The notes under the pieces: generated by a model
The model's input: only the letters and a program-made list of their open reading frames with translations
Told to the model about the DNA's origin: nothing
The model's database searches: none
Shown here: piece by piece, positions 1 through 8,469 of the stretch
Numbering within the stretch: position 1 is the stretch's first letter
Layout of the letters: each line of letters opens with the position of its first letter
Assembly (NCBI GenBank): GCA_019057775.1
Contig: JAHLWT010000255.1
Coordinates: 1 to 64,000, forward strand
Length of the DNA stretch: 64,000 nucleotides
Origin: Promethearchaeota archaeon
Lineage (GTDB): Archaea; Asgardarchaeota; Lokiarchaeia; Sigynarchaeales; SOKP01
Direction of reading: 5' to 3'
Made by a program: the position numbers and the translations under genes

Positions 1-394
<394 letters not shown>

Positions 395-1396
395 ATGCAT
401 TTAAAAGAAAAAATTGGAATCCATTTAGATCAAATTAAACAGCTTAAAGGAGTTGAGAATGCTGTTTTAACACAACGAGATGGTAATCCAATTCAATCAA
501 CTGGAGTATGGTTTTCTAAAGATGAAATTTTTAACGTTAGTTCTGCTACAAGTGCAATTTTTAACGTTGGAATACATTTACATCCAAATGATTTAAAGTA
601 TATTCTTATAGAAGGGAAAAAGGCGAAAATATTAATAGCTCCATTGAATAGTCCCTTACATGCATCATTAAATAAAATATTAGAAGTACAAGGCATAATA
701 GAGAGTAATCATGAATTTTTTATAGCCATTACTGCACAACCAAATACCAACCTTGGAGGTATATTTCTACAAACTAGTGAATGTTTAAAAAAAATTAAAA
801 CAACCCTAATAACATCAGGAGAATCTTTTAAACCTCCTTTAATACAGTTTAATAATCAAAAAATACAAAATATAATCGAAGGATTCAAAGTTAAAGAAAA
901 TGAAGATTTTAATATGAAACTCTCTTCTTTTTCTTTAAGTTTTTCTAAAAATACATCACTAGAATTAAGAAGGGTTTTAAATAACATATCTTTAACAATT
1001 CCAGATTTAAAGTATGCTTTTGTAACAATTGAAGGAGGCTTTATAGCTTCTAAATTATTGAAAAATGTTAATTTAGACGCAGAGGAATTAGATAAAATTT
1101 CTGCGATGAGCTATTCCCTTTTTCAAACGGCTAATAGATGTGCATGGTTATTAAAAAAAATGCGAGCAGAAAGAATATTATTAGATTGCCAAAATTCTTT
1201 TCAATTTATAGATGGTTTAGGAAAAGCGATTTTCAGTACCGAAATTGGAAAATTGAGGCAAAAATTGGGATTGATAAGACTTATTCTCCCCCAATTTTCA
1301 AACAAAATTGATATGCTTATTAAAAAAGCATCTGAAATTCAAGAACATAGAACTTTCGATATAAAAAGAATGTTAGGAGAATTAATAATTAGATAA
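395..1396 (+). CDS. Tandem roadblock/LC7 domain protein
   Basis: The 333-residue protein appears to hold two roadblock/LC7 (longin-related) folds. The first spans about residues 1-120 and includes the characteristic GVENAVLTQRDGNPI and FNVSSATSAIFNVG segments. A second, more divergent copy spans about 180-305 (LRRVLNNIS, KYAFVTIEGGFIAS, ISAMSYSLFQTANR). There is no signal peptide or membrane segment, so it should be cytosolic. Roadblock proteins bind and regulate small Ras-like GTPases (MglB in bacteria, Ragulator in eukaryotes), and this gene heads a co-directional run ending in a small GTPase at 2313. An AGGTTT element sits just before the ATG. Confidence 0.85.
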   Translation: MHLKEKIGIHLDQIKQLKGVENAVLTQRDGNPIQSTGVWFSKDEIFNVSSATSAIFNVGIHLHPNDLKYILIEGKKAKILIAPLNSPLHASLNKILEVQGIIESNHEFFIAITAQPNTNLGGIFLQTSECLKKIKTTLITSGESFKPPLIQFNNQKIQNIIEGFKVKENEDFNMKLSSFSLSFSKNTSLELRRVLNNISLTIPDLKYAFVTIEGGFIASKLLKNVNLDAEELDKISAMSYSLFQTANRCAWLLKKMRAERILLDCQNSFQFIDGLGKAIFSTEIGKLRQKLGLIRLILPQFSNKIDMLIKKASEIQEHRTFDIKRMLGELIIR

Positions 1397-1407
1397 TTGG
1401 TGTTAGT

Positions 1408-2304
1408 ATGAATTTCTTCAAATTTTTAGATAAACTAAAACGCAGCTATAATTCTGTGATTTTATATTGTTTATTGGAAAGAGTTCCAATTATTGTATTG
1501 GGTGAAGATTCAGAGGATATTGATAATTTTTTAATTGAATTATCTGAATTAATACATTTTCGAAAAGATTACATTTTTTATACTGATTTTGTCTCAACAA
1601 AAGAATTTGAAGATTTAATCTTAAACGAAAATATTGATTATAATTATCAACGAGCACATATTAGGTGCCATTGTAATGTATCAATTAAAGCCTTAAACCA
1701 ATTTGATAATATTAATTCATGGCTTATCGGATTGGTCATTCCTGAACAAAAAGAAGAATTTTTTAATATCAAAACCTTAATTAGTCAAAAATCTGAAAAA
1801 TTGATTTTCATTACATTTCTTGCTAACAATATATCTATAGAATTAAAAGGAATTGATTTAAAATCAATAGATTTAACATTTGAACAAAAGATATTTAAGA
1901 AAATATCTCTGGATACAGAAAAGTCTATAAATAAAATGAAAAGAGTATTAACTGATAAAATAACAGTAAAGAATCTCGATAATGATCTTGTTACTACATT
2001 ACTAGATTTTGAAGAAGAAAAAATTGAATTAAAGAAGAATATTTTTAAAAGAGAAATTCAAAATTTTTATTCTGGTTCAAAAAGAGCTTTTTTTATTTTA
2101 TCTCGATTAAATTTGTTAAATAACGTGGGGATTTATACGGGTATTGGGAGTAAAACCCTTTTCGAAACAATAGATTATGAAGAAACATCAATAGAAAGAA
2201 TTATCTCATTTATAAGTAAAGAATGGGGGGAATCTTTTTCACATTTAATTGAAGATAGTAAAAAGAATTTTTTAGGTGATAAAATAGTCTCATTATGGGG
2301 TTAG
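1408..2304 (+). CDS. Unknown protein between roadblock and GTPase genes
   Basis: The 298-residue protein belongs to no family I recognise. It is rich in Ile, Leu, Lys and Glu, has no signal peptide or clear membrane span, and starts after a GGTGTT element. It begins 11 nt after the roadblock gene. Its end overlaps or nearly touches the GTPase gene, so the three genes probably share one transcript. Position suggests a GTPase-module component, for example a divergent longin or adaptor-like subunit, but nothing in the sequence proves it. Confidence 0.75.
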   Translation: MNFFKFLDKLKRSYNSVILYCLLERVPIIVLGEDSEDIDNFLIELSELIHFRKDYIFYTDFVSTKEFEDLILNENIDYNYQRAHIRCHCNVSIKALNQFDNINSWLIGLVIPEQKEEFFNIKTLISQKSEKLIFITFLANNISIELKGIDLKSIDLTFEQKIFKKISLDTEKSINKMKRVLTDKITVKNLDNDLVTTLLDFEEEKIELKKNIFKREIQNFYSGSKRAFFILSRLNLLNNVGIYTGIGSKTLFETIDYEETSIERIISFISKEWGESFSHLIEDSKKNFLGDKIVSLWG

Positions 2305-2312
2305 AGATTAAA

Positions 2313-2906
2313 ATGATTTATGATTTTGAAAATAAAACGCTACAAGTTAAAATAGTTTATTATGGGCCAGCTATGTCAGGTAAAACCACCTCGATTAAAT
2401 CACTTTTCTCCTATTTCAATAAAGAAAATAGTATAAAGTCAATAGAAAGTTCTGTCGGACGTACTTTATTTTTTGATTTTGGAGTATTACAATTTAAAGG
2501 AACCGAGTGGGGTATTAAATTTTTAATTTATTCGTCAACAGGTCAAGATTTTTATGCGAGTACACGTCCAGCTACATTAAATGGAGTGGATGGAATAATT
2601 TTTATAGTTGATTCTCAGATTGAGAATTTAAAACATAACTTAAGATCCTGGAATGAGTTAGAAGTTTTATTTGGCACTGAAATTTATAGTATTCCTATAG
2701 TAATTTCTTTGAATAAATATGATTTATTAGGTATAAAAAAGTTAGAGGGGGAACAATTTTTATCTCACATAAATTATAATAGGTTTAAACATCTTTCAAT
2801 AAAAGAAACAGCAGCGTTAAATGGAGCTGGGGTAATAGATTCATTCAATCAAATAGTTAAATTTATATTTCCACAAGTAGATATTATTCTTAAAATAAAT
2901 AATTGA
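2313..2906 (+). CDS. MglA/Arf-like small GTPase
   Basis: This is a 197-residue Ras-superfamily GTPase. The P-loop GPAMSGKT lies at residues 18-25, the G3 region is replaced by SSTGQ (the usual DxxG is not intact), G4 is NKYD and G5 is near ETAA. The KIVYYGP lead-in is characteristic of MglA-type and Asgard GTPases. No C-terminal lipidation motif is visible. I chose the internal ATG at 2313, which gives the usual short N-terminus; an ATG at 2295 would overlap the upstream gene and add six residues. It follows the roadblock gene and one unknown gene, suggesting a GTPase with a co-encoded regulator. Confidence 0.88.
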   Translation: MIYDFENKTLQVKIVYYGPAMSGKTTSIKSLFSYFNKENSIKSIESSVGRTLFFDFGVLQFKGTEWGIKFLIYSSTGQDFYASTRPATLNGVDGIIFIVDSQIENLKHNLRSWNELEVLFGTEIYSIPIVISLNKYDLLGIKKLEGEQFLSHINYNRFKHLSIKETAALNGAGVIDSFNQIVKFIFPQVDIILKINN

Positions 2907-2909
2907 CAT

Positions 2910-3104
2910 TTAAAATGTATCTTTTTTTTCAACTTTCTGATACATATTCTTGGAGGTTCTTCTTACATAACCTTGTAAATAGAATTGTTTCAACAAGTTC
3001 CTTACTTTACGTTCTTCAGAAGCATCTATTCCTAAAATACTCATTAATTGAAAAATTGAGAATTGCTTTGGTAAATCTTCTTTAATAGTATTGAATAAAC
3101 CCAT
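2910..3104 (-). CDS. Small winged-helix-like protein
   Basis: The product has 64 residues. Residues 12-55 (FSIFQLMSILGIDASEERKV then LLKQFYLQGYVRRTS) follow a helix-turn-helix plus wing pattern. It is preferred over the antisense 60-residue reading frame at the same place, which is Phe/Leu-rich and lacks domain-like patterning. It converges on the GTPase gene, leaving 3 nt between stops. It could be a transcription regulator or a small protein-interaction wHTH; no partner can be named. Confidence 0.55.
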   Translation of the reverse strand: MGLFNTIKEDLPKQFSIFQLMSILGIDASEERKVRNLLKQFYLQGYVRRTSKNMYQKVEKKDTF

Positions 3105-3410
3105 TTTTATCTACATCAAACAAATTTAAATTATAATATTATGAATGAAGCTAAATTTTTATATTTTTATTTTATTTAAGTTTTTAATTGAATTGGAGTT
3201 AAGGTTTTTATAAATCTCAAGGTAACTATAAGATATCATTTCTACGAAAATAGTAGATCATCCTTGTCTAGTTTTTTTTCATCGATGCTTTACAACCTTA
3301 ATTAACTCCTTAGTATTTTATAGCGAAAGATTAAAAAAAATATTTGAGAAAAAGACAATACATTATTAAATGAAATATTTGATGCTATTTTAATTGATAA
3401 TTCGAATCTA
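3105..3410. other. Intergenic, nothing recognised
   Basis: This AT-rich 306-nt gap lies between two minus-strand genes. I see no tRNA, repeat or convincing reading frame in it. An 80-codon frame entering from the GTPase gene is a shadow. Confidence 0.4.
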
Positions 3411-4097
3411 CTAAAGTTCTCGAAAATCTTTAAAATTGTCTCCAATTGGGGCTGCTCCATCTCCATAAATTTGGTATAATCCTGTTCTTCTAGCACATTC
3501 GGAAAAACTTCGATAAACATTTTTCCTTTTATCATATAAAGCACACGTTTTATAAATTATTGGATTCCATCTATATAATTCATGATCAGGCTCATACCAA
3601 ATTTTTTCATCTTTTAGAACTTGTTTGAAATCTTCTTCGACTATAACTTCTGAAAGATCTTGTTTGTTTAACATTACTATAAGAGGGATTTCTTTAATTA
3701 GCTTTCCTCTAGTAACATTTTTTAACTCCTTTAGAGATTCGATGTTATCCTCAAAAAAATGAGTTTGTGAGTCGACAGTAAAAATTACACCATCTGTTCC
3801 TTTAAATATTTTTTTTCTTAACGGAGAGAATCGCCTTTGGCCAGCAACAGTATATACATGATAGAATACTTTTCCTCTACTTTTCTGTTTAGTAGATTGA
3901 AATATTCCCCTATCAAAATATAAAGTTGAGCCACTTGCCATTGATATTTTCGTTAAATTTCCTGTGGGTTCAATATCAATTTCATTTTCTTTTGTATATC
4001 TATAAAGTGTATCTACGGTTGTTGTTTTTCCTGATCCTGCCATCCCCCAATAAAGAAGTTTGATATAAACTTTATGATCTGCTGTGAATCTAACCAT
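3411..4097 (-). CDS. Small GTPase, Asgard type
   Basis: This 228-residue Ras-superfamily GTPase has P-loop GMAGSGKTT at residues 18-26, a switch II region TVAGQ, G4 NKQD and G5 TCAL. The AGQ switch with an Arf/MglA-like core resembles MglA and Arf families more than Ras. A C-terminal extension of about 35 residues follows the last G motif and carries no Cys box. It is transcribed toward the roadblock/GTPase cluster, so two different GTPases lie within 2 kb of one tandem-roadblock gene. Confidence 0.88.
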   Translation of the reverse strand: MVRFTADHKVYIKLLYWGMAGSGKTTTVDTLYRYTKENEIDIEPTGNLTKISMASGSTLYFDRGIFQSTKQKSRGKVFYHVYTVAGQRRFSPLRKKIFKGTDGVIFTVDSQTHFFEDNIESLKELKNVTRGKLIKEIPLIVMLNKQDLSEVIVEEDFKQVLKDEKIWYEPDHELYRWNPIIYKTCALYDKRKNVYRSFSECARRTGLYQIYGDGAAPIGDNFKDFREL

Positions 4098-4321
4098 TGA
4101 AAAATCAACCTAAAATATTAAATTATAACAAGAATCAATCAATCTTTTGAATAATATTAGTAAAGATTATGTATTAAACAAAAAATTCTTTTGATTTTTA
4201 TTTAAATATATCAATACGTATTATTATAATTTAGTATTTATATTTCCTTCGTGTTAAGTTGAGTTGAAACTAAATTTTAATATATTAATCATAAATCAGT
4301 TTTACCTTTCCTTATTCTTTT

Positions 4322-4609
4322 TTAGGTTACATCTAAAAAAGTTTCGCCTAACCTGATTTTATAATTACACCACACTATTATCTGTTTATAATTTTCTCCA
4401 TCATATCCTTCTCTTATAATTAGATTAATGACATCAGAGTACATTATGTTTCTTTTTCCATTTATAATTTTATTTATTTTTTTTTTTAAAATATCTATTA
4501 GTTCACAATTCATATGTGGTATTTTTTTTATTTTTTCTATTATTTCTAGACGATTAATCATTTTTTCATCTAAATTTTTAGCGAATGATTCGAAAGAAAT
4601 ATCATTCAT
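4322..4609 (-). CDS. Small hypothetical protein
   Basis: The product has 95 residues, mostly charged and helical, with no recognised domain. Composition (Lys/Ile/Asn-rich with balanced acidic residues and a single Trp) is like neighbouring genes and unlike antisense shadows. About 60 nt upstream in its own direction is a (GA)8 tract at 4670-4686. Function is unknown. Confidence 0.5.
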   Translation of the reverse strand: MNDISFESFAKNLDEKMINRLEIIEKIKKIPHMNCELIDILKKKINKIINGKRNIMYSDVINLIIREGYDGENYKQIIVWCNYKIRLGETFLDVT

Positions 4610-4802
4610 ATTTGGTTAACATTTCTCTAAACTAAACCTATTAAAATCCAATTTTTTTTATTTTTAATCCTCTCTCTCTCTCTCTCATTCTCTATAGTAT
4701 TAGATTACATTTCAGACGAGTAATGTTTCTGAGAAAGGTATCTTCATTCTACATTATTAAAATAATCTATGCATTGATTATTTAAATTAAAATTGAGGTT
4801 TA

Positions 4803-4809
4803 GTGGTGT
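4803..4809 (+). promoter_or_regulatory. Ribosome binding site deciding the TFB start
   Basis: GTGGTGT lies 5 nt before the ATT at 4815. Other genes here show the same spacing, for example AGTGAT-AAATT-ATG before uL3 and GGTGTT-AAATT-ATG before ABCE1. An in-frame TAA at 4809 excludes any start farther upstream. Confidence 0.6.
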
Positions 4810-4814
4810 AAAAA

Positions 4815-5828
4815 ATTAGTCAAATTGAAAATGAAAAAGATAATTTTGAAGAATGTCCGGAATGCGGAGGGAAGATTATCCTTAACAGTTATGAAAAAAT
4901 CTGTAGAGATTGCGGTTTAGTAGCTAACAATTTCTTTAAAGAATCATCATTTGTCTTTAATGATATAAAGAATCAAAATAATCAGAGCAAACAATATGTA
5001 GCATTGGGAGAAAGAACAGATTTTATTGGGGGGTTAGGTACTTTTATTGATTATGAAAATTCTAAATATTTAAAAGATAAAAGTGGAAAACTTTTACCTC
5101 CAAATGAGCAAAAATTATTTAGAAGATTAAAAAGAAATTATGCTCAATTTCTAAGAATTAAAAACCATGAAACAGAATATAGAATTTTTAATATTTTAAA
5201 TAAAATTTCACTTTTTCTAAATCTTAATAAAAATATCCGTAATAATGCTGCCTATTTCTATAAAAAAATAATTAAAAATGAAGAAAAAGTTATTAATAAT
5301 ATTTCTTTAATAGCATTTTGTATTTTCCATGCTGCAAGGAAGGAAAATCACAATGCCCCTATAACAATCAATGAAATTGCATTAGCCTTTCAAAATTTCG
5401 GTCATCGAGTTAACCCTAGATTGATTCTTAGAGATGGAATAAAATATAAACATCATTTAAAAAGTGAATCAACACCTCATAAGAGTGAGGATTATCTTAT
5501 TCGTTTAATTAATACTGTCAATAATCACAACTCTTTAGGGGAGAGATTAATAAAGAAGGGAGTTACTTTAACAAAAAGTGAATTTCAAAATAGATTATTA
5601 TTAAAATGTCGTGAAATATTAATAAAATTACCATTATGGGATAGAGGAGGAAGAAATCCCTTCATTTTAACTGGAGCTATTATTTACTTAGCGGATAAAC
5701 TATTAGCAAGAGAAAGGTCAGGAAAGGCCGTTTTAACTCAAAAAATTATATCTGAAGCAACAGAAATCGCGGAATATTCCATAAGAGACCACTATGTAAA
5801 TCTATTAAAACCCCTTTTTATGGGTTAA
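4815..5828 (+). CDS. tfb: Transcription initiation factor TFB (divergent paralogue)
   Basis: This TFIIB-family protein would recruit RNA polymerase to TBP-bound promoters. The N-terminal zinc ribbon has CPECGGK at residues ~14-20 and CRDCGLV about 15 residues later. A B-finger-like linker and two divergent cyclin folds follow to residue ~337. The zinc ribbon lies upstream of the first conventional start (TTG at 5004), so the true start must precede it. The frame opens after TAA at 4809 and contains no ATG, GTG or TTG before the ribbon; ATT at 4815 is 5 nt from a GGTGT element. Compared with the canonical TFB at 28471 the core is diverged, so it is probably a specialised second TFB. Confidence 0.85.
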   Translation: MSQIENEKDNFEECPECGGKIILNSYEKICRDCGLVANNFFKESSFVFNDIKNQNNQSKQYVALGERTDFIGGLGTFIDYENSKYLKDKSGKLLPPNEQKLFRRLKRNYAQFLRIKNHETEYRIFNILNKISLFLNLNKNIRNNAAYFYKKIIKNEEKVINNISLIAFCIFHAARKENHNAPITINEIALAFQNFGHRVNPRLILRDGIKYKHHLKSESTPHKSEDYLIRLINTVNNHNSLGERLIKKGVTLTKSEFQNRLLLKCREILIKLPLWDRGGRNPFILTGAIIYLADKLLARERSGKAVLTQKIISEATEIAEYSIRDHYVNLLKPLFMG

Positions 5829-5999
5829 AATGAGATTTTTCATAACGATAAAATTAATCTTAATCATTCTCTAATAAATAACTATTTTTAATAACATATT
5901 AATCGTTTTGAGAGCTTTTAATTACTTTGAATTAAACTTATTAAATAATTTGGATTTATTAAAATTGATATCAAAGACTTTAGTAAATGTAGAATGTAT

Positions 6000-6110
6000 G
6001 CTTCTGTAGTGTAGTCCGGTCAAACTAACTTCAACATAAAGAAATTGTAATAGGATTAAGCATTCGAGGCTCTCACCCTCGGGACCCGGGTTCGAATCCC
6101 GGCAGAAGCA
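6000..6110 (+). tRNA. tRNA-Glu(CTC) with an intron in the D arm
   Basis: Acceptor GCTTCTG (6000-6006) pairs with CAGAAGC (6103-6109), followed by discriminator A and no encoded CCA. The anticodon stem CGAGG/CCTCG (6065-6069/6077-6081) encloses CTCTCAC, giving anticodon CTC. The T arm is CCGGG-TTCGAAT-CCCGG. D-stem halves GTGT (6009-6012) and GCAT (6060-6063) are separated by about 36 extra nt after the D-loop GG, so an intron of roughly 6020/6024 to 6057/6059 interrupts the D arm. Exon AGTCC (6013-6017) can pair with intron GGATT (6053-6057), as expected for the central helix of a bulge-helix-bulge. Exact splice sites are uncertain by a few nt. Confidence 0.93.
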
Positions 6111-6203
6111 TTAAATAAATTAAAATATTTAAAATTTATTTAAAAATTTTAAGAGTTATTCTGCTTGATAAGGCACTACTTTATTTTAATGATTTTTTAA
6201 CTA

Positions 6204-6572
6204 TTAAAATGGAAAATTGTTTAAAATGATGATAAATTTTGATAAAATTTCACTATACGTTTTAATCAAGTGTATTTGTGTTTCAGTTTTTAATTCCTGA
6301 GTAATCCATTTTATTTTCTCAAAAATGACATTTTTTAATAAAATTAAAGTTTCTTTATACCGAGAAATATTTATTTGTTCTTGATTTTTAAAACCTTCAG
6401 CATTTTCTTGAATTGTTTCACTATCTTGGCGAGTCTTATTTTTAACGATTAAAACTTTTTTTTCACATATTGGACAAAAAGTTTCTCCGCTTTTTTTGCG
6501 AAATAACGGGTTATTACAGACAGGACAAGCCATATTTAGCATGGTATTACCAGATCTTAGAAGATCTGCCAT
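6204..6572 (-). CDS. Zinc-ribbon protein, SSSCA1/autoantigen p27-like
   Basis: The product has 122 residues. The N-terminal MADLLRSGNTMLNMACPVC followed by a second CPIC pair forms a four-Cys zinc ribbon. It matches the archaeal UPF0148 / Sjogren-scleroderma autoantigen 1 family, in which a MA-LLR-G--ML---CP-C signature is typical. Residues 50-122 are helical and charged. The family is linked to centromere/mitosis proteins in eukaryotes; its archaeal role is undefined. Confidence 0.8.
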   Translation of the reverse strand: MADLLRSGNTMLNMACPVCNNPLFRKKSGETFCPICEKKVLIVKNKTRQDSETIQENAEGFKNQEQINISRYKETLILLKNVIFEKIKWITQELKTETQIHLIKTYSEILSKFIIILNNFPF

Positions 6573-6663
6573 TTTTTTAGTGTCTTCGTTAATTTTTATC
6601 CCAACTAATTTTATGATTATTTAGAATTTCATATTTCAAATAATAACATTCATTTAAAATAAT

Positions 6664-6858
6664 TTAATCCCTATTCCTAATTTTCAAAAGGTTTACAATA
6701 TACCCTGAGATTCTGTTTCTTAAGTGTTTTGAATCTATTTCAAGATATTTATCTAATAATTTTTTATTTGCATCAAAATCAGTAGTAAATACATTTGGAT
6801 ATTTGTTTATCAGTTCCTTTGATGTACTTTTTATCAAAATTGTTCTTACTTTTCCCAT
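6664..6858 (-). CDS. rps17e: Ribosomal protein eS17
   Basis: The 64-residue product begins MGKVRTILIKSTSKELINKY and continues through FTTDFDANKKLLD and LRNRISGYIVNLLK, which are the diagnostic eS17 blocks. Length matches archaeal S17e. It is a small-subunit protein conserved in archaea and eukaryotes. It is monocistronic here or co-transcribed with the zinc-ribbon gene downstream. Confidence 0.95.
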   Translation of the reverse strand: MGKVRTILIKSTSKELINKYPNVFTTDFDANKKLLDKYLEIDSKHLRNRISGYIVNLLKIRNRD

Positions 6859-6963
6859 GGTTATACTAATACCTATCTTTTCTTCTTAAGAAATTAAATA
6901 AATAGTAAAATAAATTTTTTTGGAATTATTTCAGTTTTTATACTTTTTACTAGAGAAAAAGTT

Positions 6964-8190
6964 GTGAAGAAAAGAAATTCACTTATATTGATCTTACTTA
7001 TATTTACAGAATTATTCTTCTTAGTTAATATTACTAAAGGCTATTATTGTAGATTAAATATCTTAGAAACGGATAAAGAGGTATATTATATAAATGAAAA
7101 CATTAAATTAAATGCTTCTTGGGATTTAAATTACAACACAGATACTGAAATAGCATTTGTACAAATTCAAATATTTAATGTTTCTAATAAAATTATCTGG
7201 AATTCCTCAGAATTCGACAATGGTGGTAATTTTGAAGAATCATGGATTATAGATTCTGATCTCTTGAATATACCTTTAAATAATTATTCGAATATCATAT
7301 ATATTAAATTTTTTAGTTATTATTTCCAAATCGATTCAACAAATACAGTATTTACCTTTTTAGAGACGATTAAAATTAAAATAATAAAACGAGATTTACA
7401 GTGTCAATTAATTGGATTTGAAGATCGTTTAAAATTTGGAGAAAATTTAGAATTTAAAGCAAAATTCTATGACAACTCCTCAATAAATCAAGATTTATAC
7501 CTTGTAAATCAAACGATTTCCTTCAAGATCCAATTTAATAGTATAATAGTTTATCAATCTAATTACACAACAAATCATACGGGGGTAATAACTGTTTTTT
7601 TATCATCAATCACGGATTTAAAAATTGGTTATAATAATTTAATTTTTAGATTAATAAATCATAATACCTATAATAATTCAAAATTCATTTACAGTCTTTT
7701 GGTTGAAAAAAATCCAGTTTTCATCAATATTTTGGATTTTAAAGAAAATATAGCAAAAATAGAAGATCTTGAAATTAGATTATTTTATTATTATTACTCT
7801 AATCAATCTATAAAACCCCTTATTAACCAATGTGTTGAATTAATAATTTTTGAGAATAATACTTTAATATATAGAGAGGGGTATAATACGAATAATTTAG
7901 GAATCCTCCAAATAAACATTCCACATAACGTTTTTGATATTGATCAGAGAAGTAAAAATTTACTTATTAACCTAAAATTTAACGAAACTATGTTTTTAGA
8001 GAATAAAATAATATCCCTACATTTAAATATTGCTGGATCAGTTGATTCAGATAATAACAAATCTCTGAAAATGAGTCTCTTACCAATATCTTTAGGCTTG
8101 ATAATAATTGCGTTAATTTTCTCGTTCATAGTCTTAAACAATAGGAGAAAAAACGAAACTCCTTTTCCAGATATAACTATAAGATATTAA
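6964..8190 (+). CDS. Cell-surface protein with signal peptide and C-terminal anchor
   Basis: The 408-residue protein starts at GTG. A signal peptide or anchor covers residues ~5-26 (LILILLIFTELFFLVNITKG). A long beta-rich Asn/Ile/Phe-rich ectodomain with many potential N-x-S/T sites follows. One membrane helix near residues 375-393 (LPISLGLIIIALIFSFIVL) and a short basic tail end it. This is a type I membrane protein facing outward. The ectodomain looks like repeated immunoglobulin-like sandwiches (two similar halves), but no specific family is recognised. Confidence 0.7.
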   Translation: MKKRNSLILILLIFTELFFLVNITKGYYCRLNILETDKEVYYINENIKLNASWDLNYNTDTEIAFVQIQIFNVSNKIIWNSSEFDNGGNFEESWIIDSDLLNIPLNNYSNIIYIKFFSYYFQIDSTNTVFTFLETIKIKIIKRDLQCQLIGFEDRLKFGENLEFKAKFYDNSSINQDLYLVNQTISFKIQFNSIIVYQSNYTTNHTGVITVFLSSITDLKIGYNNLIFRLINHNTYNNSKFIYSLLVEKNPVFINILDFKENIAKIEDLEIRLFYYYYSNQSIKPLINQCVELIIFENNTLIYREGYNTNNLGILQINIPHNVFDIDQRSKNLLINLKFNETMFLENKIISLHLNIAGSVDSDNNKSLKMSLLPISLGLIIIALIFSFIVLNNRRKNETPFPDITIRY

Positions 8191-8469
8191 TTATATGATA
8201 ATGAAATTACAGAAGATTTATCTTAACTAATAGAAATTTAATTTAATTAGAAAATTAATATCCTCCAACAATGTTCTTTAAACCTCAGATTAGTAATATT
8301 TTGAAGCATTAAGTACTCGAATAGCATTTATTCACTCATTCAATGATTTGTGATTTAAGAGAAGTGATTTAATGTTAGAAATTATATTAAAAAATTAATA
8401 CTCTGTACTTTATTATAAACGATTATTTTCTTAATTTATAATAAAATCCCTTGATTTAATTTCATTATC

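Noticed and set aside
3302..3544. 80-residue minus-strand frame
   Set aside because: Half of it lies inside the GTPase gene in another frame and the rest is low-complexity intergenic DNA.
4669..4686. CT dinucleotide tract as a regulatory repeat
   Set aside because: A short simple repeat of about eight units in AT-rich DNA; nothing links it to a function.
5004..5828. TTG at 5004 as the start of the first TFB
   Set aside because: It would remove a perfectly conserved zinc ribbon that lies in the same frame directly upstream.
8191..8469. Replication origin upstream of cdc6
   Set aside because: I looked for ORB-like or mini-ORB repeats and GC-rich dyads and saw none; the gap is plain AT-rich DNA.
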